From the NCBI RefSeq assembly GCF_021917145.1, contig NC_061082.1:12821295-12885294 (forward strand): a stretch of DNA of 64,000 bases, in the 5' to 3' direction. A program made the translations under genes and the position numbers. Within the stretch, counting starts at the first letter, position 1; the number at the start of each line of letters is the position of its first letter. The notes below the pieces were generated by a model that saw only the letters and a program-made list of their open reading frames with translations, did no database searches and had not been told where the DNA came from. Source of the DNA: Hypomesus transpacificus. Its lineage: Eukaryota > Chordata > Actinopteri > Osmeriformes > Osmeridae. Positions 22,601 through 33,614 of this stretch are shown piece after piece.

Positions 22601-24790
22601 CAATTTGTGTATTTAATGTTGTTTGTGTCTCCTGCTAGGCGTGTGGCTCATATCCTCGATGAACTCCCATGAGACCACCAAGGGAATGCGGGTGAAGTTC
22701 CAAGATGTGGAGTGCTTCCAAGACTACATCTATGAATTTGAGGATGGGGCCGAGGCGGAGGCCGAACCCAAGGTCGGGTTTGATGTGTGGCTGCCTGAGG
22801 ACATCGACGCTATAAAAGAAGAAAAAGAGAAGCACGTGACGAAGGACAAGACAAAAGATGTGGAGATAGACGAGGACACGGAAATGTGGGCCAACTTGTT
22901 GGGCATTCGATCCCTCAGTAAGCAGGCAGAAGGCTCGAGTGTGGAGCAGTTGGACCTGTCTTTCCTGGATAAGCCTGGGAAAGAGGAGGCTGAGAATGCA
23001 AACATCTTGTCCAACAGTTTACCTGCCTCCATCCTTCCATCATTCTTTAACACCACGTCCGACGGTGACATGAAGAAGGTGGAAAACCACACCGTTCCAG
23101 AGCCAGCACTGGAGTCACTAAAGAACACGATATCGACTGATTGGGAAATGAGTGACGTACACAACCGGACATCACTGAATTTCAGCCTCTGGGAAAACAC
23201 AACAGAACCACAGGGCACCAGTCGTGATCAGTTAAGCAGCTCTGCGGCTGAGACAAGGAACATAACTGGGCAGAACATAGGTTCATTAATAGAGGATGGC
23301 ACTATGGACACAGAGGCTGGCAAGAATATGAGTTCAAACAGGGACAGAACCGGGAGAAACCAGACATTTGTGAGCGATACTCTAGACCTTGAGGACCAGG
23401 AGAAAGTCACTCGGGGAGATGTTTTCTCCTATACTGAACTTTCAGAAGAATCCTCCAGTGAGACAGACCTGTTCGTTACCAACAGGTCTCCCATCCCAGA
23501 TTCAGCTAAAGAAAATGGCTCAGATTTGATTAGTAACAAAACTGGCCAATTAGACTTACCAAGAAATGCAACCAACCAAACACACCTAGATCTAATTGTG
23601 TTTAGGGAGTTAAAACTCCAGTTAGAAGAACAAATGGACAATGAAATATTTGTAAGCAACACGTCCAACAACACCTTTCCACCCCCCCTAAATGGCATAG
23701 CTTTGACAGGTAACATAACTAGCCAGCTAAATGCATCAGAAAATGCAGCTAACCTATCAATTACTGGAGTGAGTAAGTTGAACTTCAGCCAACCAGATGA
23801 ATACAATATGACAAGTTTTGACCTAAAAATTGAGGCAAAAAATCTGACCAATCAGAATCATTCCCTGGAAAATATGACCAGTGTAAATGTAAATAATCTG
23901 GTCAACCGGTCTATCGATGCAGTGGTAAATAGGGAACATTTCAATGAAACATATATTCAAGTAGTACCACTACAAAATGTCACCAACAGTGACCGGATGA
24001 ACTCATCTGAGGTCAGCTTTGAGAGAAAGGAGGACATAATTGCTCACCAAATTGACCAGTCATCATCATCTGAGAGTGTTTCCAAGGCGACCAACAGCCT
24101 TGATGCTGGAAATCTGTTTATACCAACCAGTCACACGCAAGAGAACAGCTCAGAGGAGGTCCCATCAGAGACTTCCGAAAGCATAGAGGAAGTGGTCATC
24201 TGCTTGAAGAACGGCAGCTGCCATGCCGTCCGCACCACACCCCTCAACCCCCAAGAAGAGCACTGGAGCTACAATGCAACCCACCACGCAGTCGCCATGG
24301 AGATGCCTGACCATATGATCAAATACGTAGGGAATGAGCTGCCAAAGCCAGCATTGAGTCCTAATCCAACACCAAAGCCAACACAGAAACCCAAGATCAT
24401 TACTGAGTACCGCAGACATATTCCTGAGAAAGGCCACAGCATGAAGACCAAGAAGAAGAAGGAGTACAAGGCTCAACGCAAGGAGACCGGAGGGTTCTCC
24501 CCTCGCGGGGTTCGACCCCAGGCCCCGGCATTCAGCCCCCGCGGGTCACGGCCCGTCACCAACGAGGAGGATCTGATCAACAATGCCATCGTCATTGGCA
24601 TTCCTCGACCTGACTTCAGTGACTACGAGCTGTATCTACCAGGGGAGCTTTCAGAGGAGGTGGAGGACAGTTCCAAGATTGCCTGATTGTCATGGTTCAT
24701 GTTGTTAAGTACATGAGTACAGTCTCTCAAAGTATCAGATCATTTTTAACTAATCTTTCTTTCTACTACTTACTTTTTCTTTCTTTTCTT

Positions 24791-24829
<39 letters not shown>

Positions 24830-27800
24830 CTCGCTCTCTCTCTTTCTCCAGCTGACTCACAAGTCAAAGGACCTAGATAAGGATGATTATGAGTATGTGG
24901 ACTTCAAGGATCCGTACAGTCACAGTCGTTTTGTCGAGTTTAACCCGGATGACAAGTACTTCCTGAAGACCGGAGAGGAGAAAGTGAGGACCTACTTTAT
25001 AACCGCAGAGGAGGTCGAGTGGGACTACGCCGGCTACGGACAGAGGTGAGGAGCGAGACGGCAGAGGAGGAGAAGAGGGTGGCTAGAGACTGACAGTTTT
25101 TAGGGATGAACACACGTATTCCAGGCTTAACAGCGTGTTGAATCATCTCACTCTCTCCTTCCAGGAGGATGGAGAAGTGGGGAGACAACAGCCCCTACAC
25201 CCAGTTCACCAAGGTGATCTTCCGGGGTTATCTGGACAGCTCATTTAAGACTCCTGACCTCCGGAGGGAGATGGATGAGCACCTGGGCATCTTGGGGCCA
25301 GTCATCAAGGCTGAAGTTGGAGAGACCATTATTGTAAGAATGGCATCAAGCCGCTGTAGATCCCACAGATTTCCTGTACAGTTTATATGGAGAATGCACA
25401 GCTTAGTATTTTTATACGGAGATATTTGTATACATACACTCAGAGTCATCCCAGTGTGTTTGTGTGTGAAGGTGTTCTTCAGGAATCTGGCTAGCCGTCC
25501 GTACTCTCTGCACCCTAATGGGGTCACCTACACCAAGCAGACCGAAGGCCTGTCATACGAGGATGAGTCTACTATGGTGAGGGAACATTTGGGAACCATT
25601 TTCCGGAATCTTCCGGACTCCAATCACAAGATATGATCCTCAATGATATGTCTACTTGTGGTTTGCATTTTGTTAACATCTGGTTGTCCTTCCACTGTAA
25701 GTACTGGTTCAAGGAGGATAACGAGGTCCCGCCCAATGGCAGCTACACATACCTATGGAATGTCAAGGAAAAGGCCGGGCCTAAGGCACACGAGTCAGAC
25801 TGTCGCACCTGGGCCTACTACTCTGGTGTGAATCCTGTGAGTACCGCCTGTGTGTGTGTAGAGATTGACCGTCACAGCTTTTCATTGTGGGGTTCAGAAG
25901 GTTACAGGATCGATTCCCCGCCGTGTAAAATTATGTTGTGTCCTTGGGCAAGGCACTTCACCCTACTTGTCTCGGGGGGGAATGTCCCTGTACTTACTGT
26001 AAGTCGCTCTGGATAAGAGCGTCTGCTAAATGACTAAATGTAATGTAATTGAGTTGTATGCATTGCATGACTACACGACTGCAGTAAAACCCCTAAATGA
26101 TGATGATATCATCTTTAACAGTGTTTTTTTTCTTCTATGGGACGGGATGAAAATAAGACTTAACTGAGCCACTTACACTGTCCTCCAGGAGAGGGACATC
26201 AACTCTGGTCTTATTGGTCCGTTGCTGGTGTGCCGGAAGGGCACCATGGCCAAGAGGATGGTGGACACGCGCGAGTTCACGCTCCTCTTCATGACCTTCG
26301 ACGAGTCGCAGAGTTGGTACTACGAGAGGAACCGCGAGCGTCTGGAGAAGACGAACAGGAGAGCCCTGAGGGAAAGCACCTTCAAGTTCCACGGTAGGCA
26401 TGTGGGCTCGGCCGAGAAACGTCAGAACTAGCCACTGTGGAACGAAGGGCGCGAAGGTTCTCAGGAAGTCTGTTCCGAAATGTCATGAACACTCTGTTCT
26501 GCGTTTCATGTTGTCTTCCTGTGGAACCCATTCATCCACAGCCATCAACGGCATCATCTTCAGCCTGAAGGGCTTGAGGATGTACACCTCCCAGCTAGTG
26601 CGGTGGCACCTCATCAACATGGGCTCTCCTCAGGACCTGCACAGTGTGCACTTCCATGGGCAGACCTTCTTGATTCAGCACACGCACACGCATCGCCAGG
26701 GGGTCTTCCCTCTGCTGCCGGGTCAGTAACACTACCAGGGAGTCAGGTGACTGAGCGGTTAGGGAGTCGGGCTAGAAATCTGAAGGTTACTGGTTCGAAT
26801 CCCGGCCGTGCCAAATGACGTTGTGTCCTTGGGCAAGGCACTTCACTCTACTTGCCTCGGGGGAATGCCCCTGTACTTACTGTAAGTCGCTCTGGATAAG
26901 AGCGTCTGCTAAATGACTAATAGAAATATACCAGGTGCTATCCCAGGGAGGATGGGAGCTGTCGAACAGACATCTAAAAGTCATAGAATCCATGGACAGC
27001 AACGGGTGTTAAGATATGTGTTCCATCCCAGGGGGCTTTGCGACACTCGAGATGAGGCCATCCAAGCCAGGCTTGTGGCAGCTGGAGACAGAGGTCGGAC
27101 TGTACCAACAGCAGGGGATGCAGACCCTCTTCCTGGTCCTAGATGATGGTATAACCCACTGACATATTACAGACATTTCAACTACACCAAGAACATGTCT
27201 TTACACGTTGCATTGTGTGTGTTCTAGATTGTTTCCATCCGCTGGGACTTGAGTCTAGGAGTGTTCCGGATCAACAGATCACAGCATCAAGCCACAGAGG
27301 TATCGCCCCGCTCCCTCCTTTATGTGTAGTCTAGGTGTAAACTTGGTGTAGGCTGGTGTCTACATCCAACAGCTGATCTCTCCTCTCCTAGGATACTGGA
27401 ATCCCTCTTTAGCCAGGCTCAACAACCATGGCAAGATCAACGCATGGAGCACCGACAAGGCAGACAGCTGGATACAGGTACCGGGAAACCAACAGACAGT
27501 GTGTATGTCTGTGTGTGTGTGTGCGTTTATATGTGTTTGTCTGTGTGACACGTGTACCAATTCCCATCTGTAACCCTCCTGTGCTCCTTCCCCCTTAGGT
27601 GGACTTCCAGAGGTCTGTGGTGATCAGCCAGGTGGCCACCCAGGGAGCTAAGGAGATGTTCAGGTCCCAGTATGTCCTCAACTACACCATTTCCTACAGC
27701 ACCGACCGCAGGAAGTGGACCTATTACAAGGGAGACAGCATCCATTATGCGATGATGGTGAGGGACCATGCTCCAGACTAGTCATAGATATATAGGTTGC

Positions 27801-27919
27801 AGACTGATTTGACATCAATATTGAATAGTTGGTATGCCTCTTCAAAAGGAAATGCAAACTGCAAAGCAAGCGTTTTCTTCACCGTTTTAGGCACAGTATC
27901 CTCTCAAAATATCCTGGTA

Positions 27920-27955
<36 letters not shown>

Positions 27956-28137
27956 AGACATTCACAGGTAACCAGGAGGCTAATGAGGTGAAGGTCAACA
28001 CCTTTTTCCCCCCTCTAATTGGCCGGTTCGTGAGACTCCACCCTCTAAGCTACTACAACATGCCCACATTACGGATGGAGTTCTACGGCTGTCAGCTTGA
28101 TGGTGAGAGAGAGAGAAAAGGAGGGAGGGAGGTAGAA

Positions 28138-28221
<84 letters not shown>

Positions 28222-28431
28222 AGGGGTATGACTAATTGCTCCCGGTGTAATCCCTATGCCAGGTTGTTCTGTGCCCCTGGGTATGGAGAGTGGACTGATA
28301 GAGGATCATCGCATCACTGCCAGCTCCACAGCTACGAGCTGGTACTCTGGAAAATGGTACCCTTCTCTGGCACGCCTCAATAAGCAGGGCACCATCAATG
28401 CATGGCAGGCAAAGGTGCAGTAGTACACACA

Positions 28432-28466
<35 letters not shown>

Positions 28467-29599
28467 AACTGCCCATTCTGCCCCAGCTGGACCATCCCAC
28501 CCACACAACTGTCACTTCATCACCAGTGTACGTTGAACACTAGCCAATGCACTGGAGTTTGCACTTTCACATAGGACGTACATGCTCAATTCAAATAAGC
28601 TTTATAGGTTGATTTTATGTAAAACATTTTGTTGTTATTGTGTTTTCATTGTTCATTTTATATGCATTTGTATGTAGGTTTAGGAAAGTGTTAAGTAGAA
28701 ATTAAGATTGAGAACCATATGGGACTTTGACCACTAGGAAATCAAATCAAACTTTATTGGTATAGTCCTTTTTACAAGTAAACAGTCGAGAAGGGCAGGA
28801 AAGAGAATTTGAATGTACCTGTATTCTACTTGATACAAATCACAAATAAACTTCAAACTCAAACTTGAAAACTCAGAGAAACACCCAGAATGGTATAAGG
28901 CATTTTTACAGACATGGATGCACACATTCATTGCATGTACAGTATGTACACCACCAAGGACATCCCCTTCCACTCACATCCCCCCCTCTCACCTTGGTCT
29001 GCCTCCTCACCAGTACGACGACGCGGGGCAGTGGCTTCAGATAGAGCTGGCTCAGGTGAAGAAGATCACAGGGATCGTCACCCAGGGAGCCAAGGCTCTA
29101 GGCAAGGAGATGTTTATCAGCTCCTACTCTCTGGAGCACAGTGACGACGGAATAGTCTGGAACCAGTACACGGACGATGATGACTATCTGTCTAAGGTAA
29201 AATGCTGCTCTGGGAGTCTCTGTGTGCGTTTGTTCACCGTTTGTGTATATTATTAGCATAACTGAAGATGAGAAGGTTCTTTAGGTCAAAAGATCTAACA
29301 TGAACAGCAGAGAACACAAGCTTGAATGAAAAACACAAGATGAATCAATTTTTTACCAAAGTCACCCAGAATATTTTAGATTGAATTCCTGTTCAACAGA
29401 CTCTGTTCGTGCCTGTAAATGATTAGTCTCTGTGGTGTGCTGCCACCTGCAGGTGTTCCCAGGTAACACAGACAACAATGGCCACGTGAAGAACTACATC
29501 CACCCTCCCATCTTCTCTCGCTTCATACGAATCAAACCCCAGACCTGGAGGAGCTCCATCACCATGAGGGTGGAGCTGCTGGGCTGCGACTTTGAGTGA
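16603..29599 (+). CDS. f5: Coagulation factor V, complete (A1-A2-B-A3-C1-C2)
   Basis: Plasma procofactor; activated by thrombin or Xa, it forms prothrombinase with factor Xa on membranes. There are 27 coding exons: 16603-16763, 17371-17453, 17862-17984, 19333-19545, 19808-19969, 20056-20277, 20433-20598, 20684-20864, 21083-21179, 21491-21696, 21920-22067, 22250-22462, 22639-24659, 24852-25045, 25165-25333, 25472-25576, 25702-25836, 26189-26393, 26542-26721, 27032-27148, 27228-27299, 27392-27477, 27599-27757, 27958-28102, 28263-28414, 29014-29196 and 29453-29599. Total 6045 nt (2014 residues; human 2224), phases all consistent. A signal peptide (about 1-28) precedes [14 protein letters not shown]. 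Approximate domains: A1 30-325, A2 355-670, B 750-1371, A3 1375-1705, two discoidin C domains to the end. Factor V rather than VIII: the A2/B thrombin site LGIR-S at 22899-22913, a basic region plus SPR sites in B, and a C2 end ([17 protein letters not shown]) closer to FV. Exon 13 ends by splicing before an in-frame TGA at 24684. Confidence 0.95.
18208..18350 (+). mobile_element. tRNA-derived SINE, copy 1 (5'-degenerate)
   Basis: The copy has a pol III B-box-like segment (GAGTTCAATTTCC), then the conserved body CTTGGGCAAGGCACTTCACC and the tail GTCGCTCTGGATAAGAGCGT CTGCTAAATGACT. It lies in f5 intron 3 and shares its body with four other copies in this window. Confidence 0.8.
19585..19752 (+). 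repeat. (CATC)n/(CACATC)n minisatellite in f5 intron 4
   Basis: Alternating CATCCATC and CCACATC units run through almost the whole intron between the exons ending at 19545 and starting at 19808. The tract ends about 55 bp before the acceptor. Confidence 0.85.
20390..20430 (+). repeat. (CT)n tract serving as f5 exon 7 polypyrimidine tract
   Basis: A CT microsatellite runs directly into the acceptor TAG at 20430-20432. The splice-site pyrimidine tract of this exon is therefore itself a microsatellite. Confidence 0.75.
21778..21850 (+). repeat. Dispersed repeat fragment, family A copy 1
   Basis: The string AATCAAATCAAATGTTAATG TATAGGGCTTTTTACACGCA resembles the copy at 28738-28800 and a common fish interspersed-repeat tail. 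It lies in f5 intron 10. The family was not identified. Confidence 0.35.
24776..24848 (+). repeat. (CT)n/(TTTC)n tract before f5 exon 14
   Basis: Interrupted CT and TTTC repeats fill most of the short intron after the B-domain exon and form the pyrimidine tract of the acceptor CAG at 24849-24851. Confidence 0.8.
25886..26046 (+). mobile_element. tRNA-derived SINE, copy 2
   Basis: A B-box-like segment (GGATCGATTCCCC) is followed by TGTCCTTGGGCAAGGCACTT, a GTACTTACTGTAAGTCGCTC block and the tail TAAATGACTAAATG. It is in sense orientation in f5 intron 17. Confidence 0.85.
26742..26925 (+). mobile_element. tRNA-derived SINE, copy 3 (full-length head)
   Basis: This is the best-preserved copy. 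An A-box-like region (GACTGAGCGGTTAGGGAGTC) and a clear B box (GGTTCGAATCCC) precede the shared body and the TAAATGACTAA tail. It begins about 20 bp after the f5 exon 19 donor. Confidence 0.9.
28104..28222 (+). repeat. (GA)n microsatellite at f5 exon 24 donor
   Basis: GAGA repeats start within the donor GTGAGAGAGA of exon 24 (ends 28102) and fill most of this 160-bp intron, leaving about 40 bp before the next acceptor. Confidence 0.9.
28425..28463 (+). repeat. (CA)n microsatellite
   Basis: A CA run begins 10 bp after the f5 exon 25 donor. Confidence 0.85.
28738..28800 (+). repeat. Dispersed repeat fragment, family A copy 2
   Basis: ATCAAATCAAACTTTATTGG TATAG and CTTTTTACAAG match the first copy at 21778 and a widespread teleost repeat motif. 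It lies in f5 intron 25. Confidence 0.4.
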
Positions 29600-30056
29600 A
29601 ACAAATGCACACACAAACACACTGTGGCACACACGGGCACAAAGTTGACTCACACACATACACCCAGACAGATGCACAGACAGATTAAACAAACATGCGT
29701 GTGCAAACACAAGGAATGGAATGTCGTTGAAACTCAAGGAGGGGTTTGGAGGAATCTTCATGACAGCACAACTGTTATTATCAGCTTATATTGTCACCGA
29801 TGAATTCACTACAGACACATTAGACGTTCCATACATTGTTTTTCCTTATTGTGTTTCCATACATTGTTTCCATACATGTTCCTCAGCAGTAAAGATATGG
29901 GCCTGAAAGCATGCAGAATATACACATTGGAACCAGAGATTAGTAGATGATGTAATTATATTTGTTTATCTTAATATGTAATATTTTGTATCATAATTGA
30001 AGATTTTCATGTAAATATATCGTACTTATCAATAAATAGTGTCTGTCATTAACATT
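29600..30056 (+). other. f5: f5 3' UTR
   Basis: Non-coding sequence after TGA at 29597 contains CA-rich stretches, then A/T-rich sequence up to the AATAAA at 30031. The end near 30055 is inferred. Confidence 0.7.
30031..30036 (+). terminator. f5 polyadenylation signal (AATAAA)
   Basis: TCAATAAATAGTGTCTGT contains a canonical hexamer followed by a GT-rich element. It is the first canonical signal after the f5 stop codon. Confidence 0.75.
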
Positions 30057-30199
30057 ACATAACTGTCCGGCAGCAGAATGTTCAGTCTAGCAGTGTGGTA
30101 TGATGGTTTACCATAGAAACCGAAAGATAGGAGAGAGAAAGAAATACATATAGGCAGCGAGAGATAAATAGAGAGGGGAGAGTCTCCCAGAGAAACATC

Positions 30200-30256
30200 T
30201 GACAGAGAGAGAGAAAGAGAGAGAGAGAAAGAGAGAGAGACAGAGAGAGAGCGAGA

Positions 30257-30293
<37 letters not shown>

Positions 30294-30317
30294 GTAAAGA
30301 GTGAGAGAGAGAGAGGT

Positions 30318-30376
<59 letters not shown>

Positions 30377-30576
30377 GTAAAGAGTGAGAGAGAGAGAGGT
30401 AAAGAGTGAGAGAGAGAGGTAAAGAGAGAGGTAAAGAGAGAGAGGTAAAGAGAGAGAGGTAAAGAGAGAGAGAGGTAAAGAGAGAGAGGTAAAGAGAGAG
30501 AGGTAAAGAGAGAGAGGTAAAGAGAGAGAGAGGTAAAGAGAGAGAGGTAAAGAGAGAGAGGTAAAGAGAGAGAGGT

Positions 30577-30630
<54 letters not shown>

Positions 30631-30822
30631 GTAAAGAGAGAGAGGTAAAGAGAGAGAGGTAAAGAGAGAGAGAGAGAGAGGTAAAGAGAGAGAAGTAAAG
30701 AGAGAGAGAGAGAGGTAAAGAGAGAGAGGTAAAGAGAGAGAGGTAAAGAGAGAGAGGTAAAGAGAGAGAGGTAAAGAGAGAGAGGTAAAGAGAGAGAGGT
30801 AAAGAGAGAGAGGTAAAGAGAG
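30200..30822 (+). repeat. (GA)n array with about 30 GAGGTAAAGAGAGA units
   Basis: GA dinucleotide runs are interrupted at roughly 14-16 bp intervals by GGTAAAG. This gives a higher-order satellite-like array about 620 bp long, starting some 170 bp after the f5 polyadenylation signal. Confidence 0.92.
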
Positions 30823-31035
30823 ATACCCCCTGTCAGGGTAGGCGTGTGAACAGCAGCATTGCCCAAGTCCAGGGCCTGGAGGTGTCAGCTTTAGCACTTC
30901 TCCTACAGACGGCTGTGCCATCATCAAGCAACTTCTGGACCCTGAGTCAACACACACGTGCAGCTGCAAACACACTTTGGGTTGAATTTTTCTGGCCACA
31001 GGAGGTGTGAAAGTCTCTACAGGAACTGGTCCGTT

Positions 31036-31109
31036 ACACACACATACCTACATACATACATACATACATACATACATACATACATACATACATACATACA
31101 TACATACAT

Positions 31110-31170
<61 letters not shown>
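31036..31170 (+). repeat. (CATA)n followed by (CA)n microsatellite
   Basis: About twenty CATA/TACA units pass directly into about twenty CA units. Both strands give open but meaningless frames. Confidence 0.93.
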
Positions 31171-31173
<3 letters not shown>

Positions 31174-31780
31174 CAGATTTCCACAAGCAGTGTCCAGTCC
31201 TGTTGAAGAGATTATAAGTGTAAAAGTTTGTCTTGGAACTGGACATGGAACTAGCATAACTAGCTTAAGACACCAGATGGCGCCCATTCCTTATTTTAGG
31301 GCACAAAGGATTATACTCATGTACTGTAATATCAAGGCGGCTCTGGATCATTAACTGATTAATTAGACTCTGCTGACAGAAAAGGAAAGTTAAATTGATG
31401 GAGTATAGCATTAAGAATACGTATTCTACTGCCAAAGTTGAAAAGTCAGTTATCTAAGAAACTGCCATGCCAATAATATGTGAGCCTAGGCTATCAATGT
31501 CAATTTGGCCCAAGTTTGGCCCCATTCTTTCAGAATCTGCCCGGCAATAGAAGACGGGGAGCTCAAGGTCAATGATATTAATACCTCAGCATTACATGTA
31601 TGCCCGCTAAGTGACACACAAGTTGTTTACAAACATGCTTATATTAAGATGACGCCAGCGAATGTAACTGTACCCACAAGTATGGACTGCTCAATGATAA
31701 AGTAGCTTAAACGGTCACGGACACCTGCATCTCTCTCTCGATCTTTCTCTCCCTCCCTCTTTTTCGCCTCCCACTAGTCA

Positions 31781-31815
31781 CCGCCCCCGCCACGCATTGG
31801 ACATTTAAATACGGG
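31781..31815 (+). promoter_or_regulatory. Candidate rgcc core promoter (GC box, inverted CCAAT, TATA-like)
   Basis: Within 35 bp are CCGCCCCCGC (GC/EGR-type box), ATTGG (inverted CCAAT) and ATTTAAATA (TATA-like). They lie about 170 bp before the rgcc start codon. The spacing suits a start site near 31830-31840. Motif inference only. Confidence 0.45.
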
Positions 31816-31975
31816 AGTCCTGCAACGCGGGAGGGTTCAGTTTAGAGGCAGTGTTTTGAAGTCAAGACCCACAAAATATAAGAGACTGTATCCTTGGACA
31901 TAACGCGGAGATTTATTTCATCTTCGAGTGAATATTGGATAAACCTGAATAAAAATCAACAACAGAGAAACAACT

Positions 31976-33583
31976 ATGAAGTCTCCTCAACTGAAGTCTC
32001 GAGGCAAAGGTAAGTTTTTAAGTCTTGTCATCATCTATGTGATAAAATGTGGACAGTAAACACTAAACAGTGCTGGGAATAACTTCCAAGACACCAATTT
32101 AGGAATTTTATAACACAGAACTAGCCTGTTCGAATCTTTTTTTTTCTTTTTCTTAATTCAGCAGGACATACAAATATGCAGCCCGCCCTGGCAGATATAG
32201 GCACTACATTTTAATATAAATTATAACTTAAATGATTTGTACACACTGGACTATTTCTTTACCTGAATCATTATAATTTCAGGCAAGTTCACTGAGGAGG
32301 ACGATCTGAGTGACGTGCTCGGTGAGTTTGACGCAGTGATCGAAGATTTCACGTCACCGGTGGAGAAGAGACACTTTCGATACGACGAGCATCTGAAGAC
32401 CATGAAGAGGAGAAGCAGCGCGAGTGTCAGTGACAGTGGCATCAGCGACTCAGAAAGTAAGAAAACCTTCCTTTTCTGGGCTTATCAACTGGGCATCACC
32501 ATCCAATGTCAGAGTCCCCAGGTTCCAAAAATAATTGAATGTTGGGAATAGGATGACTAATAATAGTTGTCATCAAATTGTCAGCACCACTTTTCCATAG
32601 CTGTAAACTTACCAGTAGTACATTTACATTTAATCATTTAGCAGACGCTCTTATCCAGAGCGACTTACAGTAAGTACAGGGACATTCCCCCCGAGGCAAG
32701 TAGGGTGAGGTGCCTTGCCCAGCCATCTGACTATCGAGAATGTACTTATATTCATGACTACGCTGTTTAGCTCGTGGGAAACCTTTAACGTCAGCAGGAA
32801 AATATATTTGTAAAAGTTTGTCTTGGTCTGCTGGAGAGCTGAACAGGAGCTTGCACAAACACACTTATACAGACACACACACACACATGCACACAGGCTT
32901 GATCCGAGTCCAGAGATCTTGGGGTTAACTACAGTGGCATACTTGGCAAACGAGCCCCCATGTTGAAAGCCTGCCATGACTCTGTGGCTGTCTAAGGTTT
33001 TATTGTCATAAAGCTCACTGTGCAGTTTCCTGGTCCACAGAATGTGTCTTACCATTCCATACACTGAAACTGACACTGGGCCTCACTGTCGCTGACCAAC
33101 ATATAGTCTCACACCCCCCCACACACAGACACACTCACACACGCTCCACTGCTGAGCACAGTGCTTTAATTTCCCAGCCACATGCGAGTGGGTTGGGGTC
33201 TCCAAGGGATGATGTGAAGAGTGCTGTAGAGTTCTGCATGTTCTAGAATCCCGGGACTGCTGAATAGTTTAAGAAGGTTTAAGTGTCCGGTCCATCAGGA
33301 ACTGTGCTCAAAATGTAGTCTTAGAAATAGATACAATACCGAGAAGAGATGCAGGAAATTCCTTTTTTCCTTGTAGTTACACTTTTATGTTTTTACTTCA
33401 CAAATAGCAAAAATGATGTAGTGTCACATTTTTTTAAAGTGTACGTAATTTGATAATAACTTTAAAATAAGGGTCATATGTAGAGCACCCCAGTAGCTCA
33501 CTGGGTAGGGGCGCAAACCATACAGGCTCACATGCAGCGGCCTAGGCCATTTCTTTCTCTCTCTCTGTCTCTCTCTCTCTGTG

Positions 33584-33614
<31 letters not shown>

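Larger units (their letters stand above)
30056..31975. other. Intergenic region between f5 and rgcc
   Basis: The first 1.1 kb is dominated by simple-sequence arrays (30200-30822 and 31036-31170). The remaining 0.8 kb is unique sequence leading into the rgcc promoter and 5' UTR. I found no coding exon here; the long ORFs are repeats read through. Confidence 0.6.

Noticed and set aside
24660..24686. f5 ending at the in-frame TGA at 24684
   Set aside because: A donor GTGGAG at 24660 joins in phase to 24852, and the following exons complete A3, C1 and C2.
16603..29599. Factor VIII, hephaestin or ceruloplasmin instead of factor V
   Set aside because: The C domains exclude hephaestin and ceruloplasmin. 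LGIR at the A2/B border, the basic region with SPR sites, and the C2 sequence are factor V-like rather than factor VIII-like.
30082..31041. 319-residue minus-strand frame of SLSLPLSLY-type repeats
   Set aside because: It is the (GA)n/GGTAAAG satellite read in the opposite direction, with no start context, splice structure or domain.
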